Shown: piece after piece, positions 8,337 through 12,885 of the stretch | Layout of the letters: each line of letters begins with the position of its first letter | How positions within the stretch are numbered: position 1 is the stretch's first letter | Origin: a virus | Reading direction: 5' to 3' (one strand) | Length of the DNA stretch: 22,623 bases | IMG/VR virus record: IMGVR_UViG_3300044624_001055 | Span: 1-22,623 of that record | Position numbers and translations under genes: made by a program | The notes under the pieces: generated by a model | The model's database searches: none | The model's input: the letters and a program-made list of their open reading frames with translations, nothing else | What the model was told of the DNA's origin: nothing

Positions 8337-8354
8337 AGGCCCCTTTCGGGGCCT
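8337..8354 (-). terminator. Rho-independent terminator ending the small-protein operon
   Basis: AGGCCCC-TTTC-GGGGCCT forms a perfect 7-base stem with a 4-base loop. Read on the minus strand it is followed by TTTCTTCTTT, a broken U-tract. It lies 25 bases after the stop of the last small basic gene (8380-8499) and before the tail block, so it should end or attenuate minus-strand transcription coming from the structural and accessory genes upstream. Confidence 0.8.
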
Positions 8355-8379
8355 AACTACTTATTTCTTTTTATCGATA

Positions 8380-8499
8380 TTAGACGATTTTCTTTTTCTT
8401 CTTCTTCTTTAGCGCCTTAAAATCTGCGCCAGTAATTTTATCAGCAGGCTTTGCAGCGTTAGCAATCTTCATCTGCTTAGGGCTTAGTGACTTCTTCAT
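8380..8499 (-). CDS. Tiny lysine-rich protein, ITGADFKAL type (39 aa)
   Basis: A 39-residue protein beginning MKKSLSPKQMKIANAAKPAD and continuing KITGADFKAL, then a run of seven lysines and IV. Fourteen of 39 residues are Lys. The pattern S.KQ.KIA..AKP.DKITGADF.AL.KK recalls a small conserved phage protein of unknown function that I have seen in environmental phages, though I cannot name an accession. The ATG overlaps the preceding stop by one base (TAATG). It is the last gene before the terminator. Confidence 0.75.
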   Translation of the reverse strand: MKKSLSPKQMKIANAAKPADKITGADFKALKKKKKKKIV

Positions 8500-8564
8500 T
8501 ACTTACCTTTCTGGCAAGTGGAACACTTGCACTTGCAGTTTTTCATGTCGCACTTAAGAGCCAT
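8499..8564 (-). CDS. Tiny cysteine-rich peptide (21 aa)
   Basis: A 21-residue frame starting MALKCDMKNCKCKCSTC and ending in a short basic tail. It has five cysteines (5, 10, 12, 14, 17) and about a quarter lysine. Both ends fit the TAATG chain: its ATG overlaps the previous stop and its TAA overlaps the next ATG. This joint spacing is the main reason to accept so short a gene. Clustered cysteines suggest metal binding or redox, which is inference. No homologue is recognised. Confidence 0.55.
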   Translation of the reverse strand: MALKCDMKNCKCKCSTCQKGK

Positions 8565-8683
8565 TATTTTTTGTCCTTCTTCTTCTTATCTGTCTTCTTC
8601 TTAGCATACTTCTTATTAGCAGCGGCTAGAGTCTTCTCTCCATGCTTGTTCTTAGGCTGCATACAGCCACAGGTAGCGCACAT
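8564..8683 (-). CDS. Small CxxCxC lysine-rich protein (MCATCGC twin 2, 39 aa)
   Basis: A 39-residue protein starting MCATCGCMQPKNKHGEKTLA and ending in a long Lys-rich tail (14 Lys in total). The first seven residues are identical to those of the next gene upstream (8683-8772), so the two are probably tandem paralogues or share a strongly constrained metal-binding N-terminus. The CATCGC cluster has the spacing of a half zinc-binding knuckle and might bind metal as a dimer. Start and stop both overlap neighbours in TAATG form. Confidence 0.7.
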   Translation of the reverse strand: MCATCGCMQPKNKHGEKTLAAANKKYAKKKTDKKKKDKK

Positions 8684-8772
8684 TATTTACCCTTTGGCTT
8701 TGGCTTGGCTTTTGGACCCTTACCGAATCCTGGCTGACCCTTTTTCTTACCACATCCACATGTTGCACACAT
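8683..8772 (-). CDS. Small CxxCxC Gly/Lys/Pro-rich protein (MCATCGC twin 1, 29 aa)
   Basis: A 29-residue protein starting MCATCGCGKKKGQPGFGKGP and ending in KPK-type repeats. After the shared MCATCGC head the sequence differs from its neighbour: the tail is Gly/Pro/Lys-rich, probably disordered and suited to nucleic-acid contact. AGGA eight bases before the ATG serves as ribosome binding site, within the 9-base gap after the DUF5872-like gene. Function is unknown. Confidence 0.7.
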   Translation of the reverse strand: MCATCGCGKKKGQPGFGKGPKAKPKPKGK

Positions 8773-8781
8773 TGGCTTTTC

Positions 8782-9018
8782 CTATCTATGTCTTGCCGTT
8801 TTTTTGGCAATTGTTTTTGGTTGTTTTACAAACTGCTTTCCCTTGCTATTGCCTTCTGCTTTAGCACGGTTGGTAGCAGCCTTTTCTGAAGGAGTAAGAG
8901 TATCCCACGCTTTGTCTGGTAGGTAACGCTTTTTACCTTTAGATTCTTTGCCATCTGAAGTGCGCCATTTTTCATTGCCCCACTTCTTCAGGGATTGTTG
9001 TGATTTTGCAAGAGCCAT
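8782..9018 (-). CDS. DUF5872-like small basic protein (78 aa)
   Basis: A 78-residue protein starting MALAKSQQSLKKWGNEKWRT, then KGKKRYLPDKAWDTLTPSEK, AATNRAKAEGNSKGKQFVKQ and a basic tail. The SLKKW...KWRT.DGK.SKGKKRYLP...W..L...EKAATNRAK..G...GKQFVKQP pattern is that of DUF5872 proteins found in phages and some cellular genomes. Function is unknown. I chose the ATG at 9018, one base after the preceding stop, over an in-frame ATG 45 bases upstream, because the family motif begins just after it and the upstream extension would overlap the previous gene. Confidence 0.8.
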   Translation of the reverse strand: MALAKSQQSLKKWGNEKWRTSDGKESKGKKRYLPDKAWDTLTPSEKAATNRAKAEGNSKGKQFVKQPKTIAKKTARHR

Positions 9019-9019
9019 C

Positions 9020-9214
9020 TTAGTTCTTGTAACCTCCGCCTGACTTCTTATACTCAGCAGCAAGAAGTTGAGCCTTACGAGCAGACCATTCTCCTGGATC
9101 TCCGCCCTTAGTTCCAGCCTTTATCTTTTTAAATAAACTCTTACGCATTCCAGGCTTAGTGTAATTACCAGCCTCATTTACTTTTGACTTTGGTTTTGCT
9201 GCTTTTTTTGGCAC
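9020..9214 (-). CDS. Conserved small basic phage protein, NYTKPGMRK type (64 aa)
   Basis: A 64-residue protein read from a GTG start: PKKAAKPKSKVNEAGNYTKP, GMRKSLFKKIKAGTKGGDPG, EWSARKAQLLAAEYKKSGGG. This conserved pattern (VN.AGNYTKP..RK.LF..IKAG.KGG.PG.WSARKAQ.LA..YK..GGGY) recurs in phages and metagenomes without known function, often next to DUF6321-like and DUF5872-like proteins. GTG at 9214 is preferred over an ATG at 9262 because a perfect GGAGGAG lies six bases before it and the motif starts right after it. The first 41 bases overlap the CWEGY-type gene in another frame. Confidence 0.78.
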   Translation of the reverse strand: MPKKAAKPKSKVNEAGNYTKPGMRKSLFKKIKAGTKGGDPGEWSARKAQLLAAEYKKSGGGYKN

Positions 9215-9308
9215 TCTTAACTCCTCCACTCTTTGGTACACAGTTAGGAACTCTCTTACCATTCTTCATCTTAAAACCTTTTTGAACGTAACCTTCCCAA
9301 CAAGCCAC
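9174..9308 (-). CDS. CWEGY-type small phage protein (44 aa), overlapping the next gene
   Basis: A 44-residue frame with a GTG start: ACWEGYVQKGFKMKNGKRVP, then NCVPKSGGVKSAKKSSKTKV. The CWEGY...G.K.K.GK.VPNCVP pattern is a well-conserved small phage protein that I recognise from many tailed phages of aquatic bacteria; its role is unknown. GTG overlaps the preceding TAG by one base (TAGTG), which supports this start. Its last 41 bases lie inside the following gene in a different frame and contain that gene's Shine-Dalgarno. The two invariant cysteines (3 and 23) could form a disulfide or a metal site. Confidence 0.75.
   Translation of the reverse strand: MACWEGYVQKGFKMKNGKRVPNCVPKSGGVKSAKKSSKTKVKSK
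9221..9227 (-). promoter_or_regulatory. Strong Shine-Dalgarno deciding the GTG start at 9214
   Basis: GGAGGAG, followed by TTAAGA and then GTG, is the best ribosome binding site in this region. It sits within the coding sequence of the overlapping CWEGY-type gene and fixes the start of the NYTKPGMRK-type protein at 9214. Confidence 0.75.
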
Positions 9309-9568
9309 TAGCAATCCCACTTTCTTAGTGCTAGTGCTTTACGAGTTGGCTTGCCATTCTTTTCCATAGGTCCTGGCATTCCACCCATTCTTGCACAGAA
9401 TGATTTACGACGGGCTGCAGACTTCTTAGACTTCTTTGCTTGCTTAGCAGATACAGGTGGCTTTAATGTTCCGCCAGTCTCACGCTTGTATGATGCACGA
9501 CCTTTAGCATTTAATCCACCCTCTGGATTTTTGCCTTCCTTACGTTGCCACGCTGCTGTCTTTGCCAT
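9308..9568 (-). CDS. DUF6321-like small basic protein (86 aa)
   Basis: An 86-residue protein with AWQRKEGKNPEGGLNAKGRA, SYKRETGGTLKPPV and FCARMGGMPGPMEKNGKPTR, then ALALRKWDC. This is the DUF6321 pattern (W.RKEGKNP.GGLNAKGRASY...TGG.LKPPV...ARMG.MPGP....G.PTR.AL.L..W), known from phages and bacteria and often found beside other small basic proteins. Molecular function is unknown. The ATG overlaps the previous TAA (TAATG) and the TAG overlaps the next GTG. The central region about 40-55 is dense in Lys and Arg. Confidence 0.85.
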   Translation of the reverse strand: MAKTAAWQRKEGKNPEGGLNAKGRASYKRETGGTLKPPVSAKQAKKSKKSAARRKSFCARMGGMPGPMEKNGKPTRKALALRKWDC

Positions 9569-9819
9569 TATCTTCCCTGACTTCTATGAGCATTGCTCTT
9601 GTGGAATTTCTGCACGGCCTTTACGCCTTGCTTTATGGTTTTTGATCCACCTTTTTTTGTGAGGTTGATTTTATCCCACTTACCTTGATTTGTATTAGTG
9701 TGATCAACAATAACGTCGCCCTTTTTATTTTTAGAAACTTTATGAACTACCCTGGCTTTCTTTCCAGGAATACCAGTAGTAAGAGTTACTGGCTTCTCTT
9801 CCTTCTTCTTATCAGCCAT
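9568..9819 (-). CDS. Small basic protein of unknown function (83 aa)
   Basis: An 83-residue protein beginning MADKKKEEKPVTLTTGIPGK and ending KAVQKFHKSNAHRSQGR. Lysine is abundant and the middle (VVHKVSKNKKGDVIVDHTNT) could form a small beta hairpin. I do not recognise a family. The ATG overlaps the preceding TGA (TGATG). Charge, size and chain of overlaps place it with the surrounding basic proteins, probably in one transcript. Confidence 0.75.
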   Translation of the reverse strand: MADKKKEEKPVTLTTGIPGKKARVVHKVSKNKKGDVIVDHTNTNQGKWDKINLTKKGGSKTIKQGVKAVQKFHKSNAHRSQGR

Positions 9820-10001
9820 CAGGTCACCGACTTCTTATGTTTATAACGAATTGGGGCTTTAGGCTTTCTCACTATGCCGCCCTTCTTTCTCTTTAATCTG
9901 GCACCACCAGCCTCATATTTACTCTCAGTAACATTTGTTTGAATATTTTTTTGTGGCTGCTTACCAGCCCTTGCTCCGATGTTCCTGCGCCGTCTTGCCA
10001 T
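9819..10001 (-). CDS. Small Arg/Lys-rich protein (60 aa)
   Basis: A 60-residue protein starting MARRRRNIGARAGKQPQKNI and ending RKPKAPIRYKHKKSVT. It is extremely basic at both ends, with a short polar middle (TNVTESKYEAGG). No family is recognised. The composition suggests binding to nucleic acid or an acidic surface, an inference from charge. Start and stop overlap neighbouring genes by one base each. Confidence 0.72.
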   Translation of the reverse strand: MARRRRNIGARAGKQPQKNIQTNVTESKYEAGGARLKRKKGGIVRKPKAPIRYKHKKSVT

Positions 10002-10177
10002 TACTTACTCTTTTTCTTCTTTGACATTCCCGCTTCGCTCATTGCAATAGCAACAGCCTGCTTCTTTGATTTAACAACTGGGCCTTTACCAGGACCCTTC
10101 TTACCACTATGAAGTTTACCTTCTTTGTACTCCTTCATAACCTTTTCAACTTTGCCTTTTGCTTTTTTAGTTGCCAT
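10001..10177 (-). CDS. DUF6496-like small basic protein (58 aa)
   Basis: A 58-residue protein with KVEKVMKEYKEGKLHSGKKG, then VVKSKKQAVAIAMSEAGMSK and a KKKKSK tail. The pattern KV.KVM.EYK.G.L.SG...G..VKS.KQAVAIA.SEAG is DUF6496, found in phages and many bacteria, function unknown. The frame has three consecutive-register ATGs (10183, 10180, 10177). The third lies about six bases after GAGG, the best spacing, so I use it. It is the first gene of the basic-protein run, and its start overlaps the end of a possible acidic 31-residue gene. Confidence 0.8.
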   Translation of the reverse strand: MATKKAKGKVEKVMKEYKEGKLHSGKKGPGKGPVVKSKKQAVAIAMSEAGMSKKKKSK

Positions 10178-10262
10178 CATCATCCTCTTCTATTTGGTCA
10201 TCTAATTCTACCGCATCAAACTCAAAGAGAGATGGGTCTAATAACTCCTCAAAATTTCCCAA
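10167..10262 (-). CDS. Possible acidic mini-protein with TTG start (31 aa)
   Basis: This frame follows the connector-like gene by two bases and overlaps the DUF6496-like start. Read from TTG it gives GNFEELLDPSLFEFDAVELD and ends in a run of acidic residues. It has about a dozen Asp/Glu and no Lys or Arg, the opposite of the proteins that follow. No ATG or clear Shine-Dalgarno is present, so the start is uncertain. It fills a 79-base gap in an otherwise gapless region, which is the main argument that it is real. Confidence 0.4.
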   Translation of the reverse strand: MGNFEELLDPSLFEFDAVELDDQIEEDDDGN

Positions 10263-10264
10263 GG

Positions 10265-10798
10265 CTAGTTTGCGTATGCTTGGAACTGAGGATCATTTAC
10301 TAACTCCTCTGAGTTGACTAGGTTGCAGTCTATAGTTACTACTGAATAACGTTCGGCGTATCTTCCACGAGGCAAGACTCTTGTAGGTACAAATACCTGA
10401 TCTTGAAATACCACACGATCCTTAATGTGTTGGTTTGGATCAGTTACCATTGCTGGAATAAGTCTGTTTATATCTGCTACAGAAACTACGAGGCGCAGAG
10501 TATCTACTACGTAGAATCCTCGTTCATTCATTATGTTTGTACCACGAATTAACTGAGCCAAAATTACAGGCAAATCAAATGGGTCATTCCATCTACGACC
10601 TTTAGTAGGATCTTGATTTGATACATCATAAACTGGATCTACATAGTTTGCGTAGTCTGCAGCAAGGGCTGCATCATCCCAAGTCCACCAGTCAACAATA
10701 GTTCCAATAGGGTCACGAAGTTCGTCAACCATGCCCTCATCCATAGAGAGGGTTTCAAACCCTATCTTAAATCGTCCTTGGACTTTAGAACCACGCAT
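10265..10798 (-). CDS. Virion connector/neck-like structural protein
   Basis: A 177-residue protein of mixed alpha/beta composition: DPIGTIVDWWTWDDAALAAD, VDPVYDVSN, then DLPVILAQLIRGTNIMNERG, FYVVDTLRLVVSVADINRLI and VVFQDQVFVPTRVLPRGRYA. No membrane segment or catalytic motif is visible. It resembles neck or head-completion proteins encoded just before the tail genes in myoviruses, but I cannot match a named family. The C-terminus (LVNDPQFQAYAN) is followed closely by the small-protein block. Confidence 0.6.
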   Translation of the reverse strand: MRGSKVQGRFKIGFETLSMDEGMVDELRDPIGTIVDWWTWDDAALAADYANYVDPVYDVSNQDPTKGRRWNDPFDLPVILAQLIRGTNIMNERGFYVVDTLRLVVSVADINRLIPAMVTDPNQHIKDRVVFQDQVFVPTRVLPRGRYAERYSVVTIDCNLVNSEELVNDPQFQAYAN

Positions 10799-10818
10799 AG
10801 TGGAGATTATCCCTCAAA

Positions 10819-11028
10819 CTAACGGTGCAATCTGCCCCAACTAACTTTGTCCCACACTCTTTCGTGGAAATAGTATAAAACAAAGTTAATGCCATTAGTT
10901 AGTACTGTTCCTGCGCCTGCTAATTTAGCCTCGCCAGTCAAAGCATAAATACAAACAAAAGTAACAAAGACGGCTACTACTCTCCAAGTAAGGGCTTTAA
11001 CTAAAGACCTAGATTTAGCAATTTTCAT
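10819..11028 (-). CDS. DUF2061 small membrane protein
   Basis: A 69-residue protein: KIAKSRSLVKALTWRVVAVF, a first membrane segment to about 31, GEAKLAG, a second segment about 36-53, then YYFHERVWDKVSWGR. The SRSLVKA.TWR...........TGE.KLA.......... .LYYFHERVW.K..WG pattern is DUF2061. From memory this domain tends to occur near sulfate-activation genes, sometimes fused to APS kinase, and here a CysC-like kinase is encoded three genes upstream. Its role is not established. The ATG overlaps the previous stop (ATGA). Confidence 0.85.
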   Translation of the reverse strand: MKIAKSRSLVKALTWRVVAVFVTFVCIYALTGEAKLAGAGTVLTNGINFVLYYFHERVWDKVSWGRLHR

Positions 11029-11300
11029 AGCAATAAATCAGGTCGCTTGCCAGCAACAATTTCTACTGCTGTGCCATTCCAATAAATCTTGCCATCGCAT
11101 GCTATGTTCATCTTTCTTTCACCGTCAACAAAACTGGACTCACCGTAGACATAACCATTAATTTCAAGTTGACTTGCCAGTTTTTCACCTTCGTCTGTAA
11201 TTATTCGCCAAACTAAATCTCCATTGCCTACTTTGGTGTTATAACGAATTTGAAAATGTTTATTTGATTTAAAAAACCACTTCTTAAACTTCTCAATCAT
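11025..11300 (-). CDS. Small phage protein of unknown function (91 aa)
   Basis: A 91-residue soluble protein. After a basic start (MIEKFKKWFFKSNKHFQIRY) comes a beta-rich region: GDLVWRIITDEGEKLASQLE, INGYVYGESSFVDGERKMNI, and ACDGKIYWNGTAVEIV. The WRI...GE..LAS...I..YVY.ES.F..G..K..I...G...W.G..A.I layout recalls a small hypothetical family in aquatic phages, but I cannot name it. It is coupled by overlaps on both sides (8 bases with the DUF6356-like gene, 4 with the DUF2061 gene). Confidence 0.65.
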   Translation of the reverse strand: MIEKFKKWFFKSNKHFQIRYNTKVGNGDLVWRIITDEGEKLASQLEINGYVYGESSFVDGERKMNIACDGKIYWNGTAVEIVAGKRPDLLL

Positions 11301-11490
11301 TATTATCCTGCCTTTGGTTAGTGCGGTTAAGAATCCACGTTAAACGAGTTGAGGCGGTTGTTTGAAATGTAAAAGGAAAAATAGAGTGAATAAAACAAAC
11401 AACGGCTGAAAATAAAAGAGTAGCCACTATGAGCCACGCCTCTACCATGTGCTTAAAATAGTTTTCGTGAACTAATTTAAGGTGTTTCAT
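11293..11490 (-). CDS. DUF6356-like small membrane protein (65 aa)
   Basis: A 65-residue protein: HLKLVHENYFKHMVEAWLIV, a hydrophobic stretch about 17-37, then IHSIFPFTFQTTAS. The V.E.YF.HM..A.........A....IH..FPF.F.TTAS pattern matches DUF6356, a small bacterial and phage membrane family of unknown function. One or two membrane passes are likely. Start and stop overlap neighbours, so it is probably co-translated with the kinase fusion upstream. Confidence 0.75.
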   Translation of the reverse strand: MKHLKLVHENYFKHMVEAWLIVATLLFSAVVCFIHSIFPFTFQTTASTRLTWILNRTNQRQDNND

Positions 11491-12242
11491 AAACCCAGTT
11501 CTTTGCGTTTCTGAGTAGCGCTAATAACCTCAATTTCATCCCCCAACTTAACTTGTTCTATTTTGTATCCAACATCTCTACCATATACTATGTTTGTTAT
11601 ATTGGGTAATCTAATAACCATCGAGTCTTTCATTTCAGGTTCTTTTTTAATGTAATTTTTTACTTCAGAAAAAGTTAAAGGATCTTTACTGCTAGTTTTG
11701 TAAGTATTCCTTACCCCTATCATTACTTGAGGAGTTCTATTTTGTGCCTCAGAATAAAGAGCCGAGTGTCCTTCATGCCATGGTTGATATCTTCCAAGCA
11801 TTAATGTAGTTGGTTTTTTCCAATCATGTAACCCACTTTTCTGAATAATTAACTCTATAGCATCTTCTAGTGTCATGTCTAAAGTTAGACGTACATCCCA
11901 CTCTGTAGGATTTACCCAAATATCGTTTGTATCTCCATACCTGCTTTCAAATAATCTGTCTGCCCAAATTAATAGATCTGGTTTACCAAATGCTTTTCTT
12001 GTTTTTTCTGTAGGACAAACAAAATCAACAATGACTACTCTACCTTGTGCTCTTAAAAGACGGGCAACTGCTCCCAATCTTCTAGAATTTTCTTGTCTAT
12101 CTTCAGGTGAAAATTTTAAATCTTTATTTAAATCTGATCTAACCTGGTCAGCATTTAAATGCACAGCATCTATGTGTTCCATAAGAGCCTTAGCCAAGGT
12201 TGTTTTCCCTGCACCTGGTAGTCCTATAATTTGTATAATCAT
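11487..12242 (-). CDS. APS-kinase-like (CysC) / HxGH nucleotidyltransferase fusion
   Basis: A 251-residue two-domain enzyme. Residues 1-135 match adenylylsulfate kinases: P-loop GLPGAGKTTLA (7-17), HLNADQVRSDLN (28-39), the CysC signature FSPEDRQENSRR (44-55) and VVIVDFVCP (69-77). The kinase converts APS and ATP to PAPS. Residues about 145-251 are an HxGH nucleotidyltransferase: LMLGRYQPWHEGHSAL with H156 and H159, and EVISATQKRKELG, the ISATxxR loop of NMNAT/cytidylyltransferase-type enzymes. Its substrate is unknown; it is not a recognisable ATP sulfurylase. The first motif has LNADQ where CysC usually has DGDN, so substrate specificity needs caution. AAGGAG precedes the ATG. The downstream membrane gene overlaps its stop. 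Confidence 0.82.
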   Translation of the reverse strand: MIIQIIGLPGAGKTTLAKALMEHIDAVHLNADQVRSDLNKDLKFSPEDRQENSRRLGAVARLLRAQGRVVIVDFVCPTEKTRKAFGKPDLLIWADRLFESRYGDTNDIWVNPTEWDVRLTLDMTLEDAIELIIQKSGLHDWKKPTTLMLGRYQPWHEGHSALYSEAQNRTPQVMIGVRNTYKTSSKDPLTFSEVKNYIKKEPEMKDSMVIRLPNITNIVYGRDVGYKIEQVKLGDEIEVISATQKRKELGL

Positions 12243-12252
12243 TTTGTTCTCC

Positions 12253-12885
12253 TTATATGTGATTTGGATCTGTAATTTGAGTTTCTCTTTTAGAAGTATC
12301 TATTTTTCCAGCAGACTCTATCACCCAGTTGGGCATGATATCAAATAAAAGATGAATCCTATCTGAGTCACCTTTGTTAGAAACTGAATGAACACGGTTA
12401 TTGTTTATTTCCCAGCATTCTCCAACTTTCATATTTATAGTTTCATCAGATATTTTAAATTCTACTTGTGGATTTGTTATTATAGGAATATGAAATCTTC
12501 TAATAAGGTCTAAGTAGTCTCCACCATCAGCATGTGGTTCAACTTCTTTTCCTTTTGGTAATAAAATAAATAAAGTTTTTCCTACTTTTCCATTTACATT
12601 TATTTCAAATTCGCTAATAATTGGATAAATTAAAGACCACATTTTAGGATCCGTGTCAGTAAATCTTGGTTTATAAACATCTCCAAATCTAAAGTTTGTT
12701 GTTTGTACAAAATGGTATGAGGTCGTTGCACTATGCATTGGAAACATTTTTTGTCTATTAGTATTTATACCCCACTCATTATTGTATTTTAATACGTGAT
12801 TTTGAATAGCAGACACATCAAAAATTTTATGTAATTTAAAATTAAATAATTCTTGTTCTTTATTTGACACTTTATTTATCGACAT
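12253..12885 (-). CDS. Aspartyl/asparaginyl beta-hydroxylase-like dioxygenase
   Basis: A 210-residue protein of the 2-oxoglutarate/Fe(II) family. The iron site is visible as PHADGGDY (H118, D120) and RVHSVSN (H166), with R176 in DRIHLLFDIMP as the 2OG-binding arginine. RRFHIPIIT (129-137) and ECWEINNNRVHSV are typical of the Asp/Asn beta-hydroxylase branch (Asp_Arg_Hydrox). The family hydroxylates protein side chains or small molecules; the substrate here is unknown. The N-terminal 60 residues are more variable. The start overlaps the sulfotransferase stop by 14 bases. DNA here is AT-rich compared with the structural genes. Confidence 0.85.
   Translation of the reverse strand: MSINKVSNKEQELFNFKLHKIFDVSAIQNHVLKYNNEWGINTNRQKMFPMHSATTSYHFVQTTNFRFGDVYKPRFTDTDPKMWSLIYPIISEFEINVNGKVGKTLFILLPKGKEVEPHADGGDYLDLIRRFHIPIITNPQVEFKISDETINMKVGECWEINNNRVHSVSNKGDSDRIHLLFDIMPNWVIESAGKIDTSKRETQITDPNHI

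Noticed and set aside
8380-8430. Programmed -1 frameshift at the poly-lysine run of the ITGADFKAL-type gene
   Set aside because: The run reads G AAA AAG rather than A AAA AAG, so the slippery heptamer is imperfect, and the shifted frame adds only about ten unremarkable residues before a stop.
8487-8864. Plus-strand hydrophobic frame of 125 codons resembling a membrane protein
   Set aside because: Antisense of Lys-rich genes: AAG/AAA codons become CTT/TTT (Leu/Phe), which mimics membrane segments.
11875-12348. Plus-strand open frame of 157 codons
   Set aside because: Lies antisense to the well-supported kinase fusion and hydroxylase ends; no recognisable domain.
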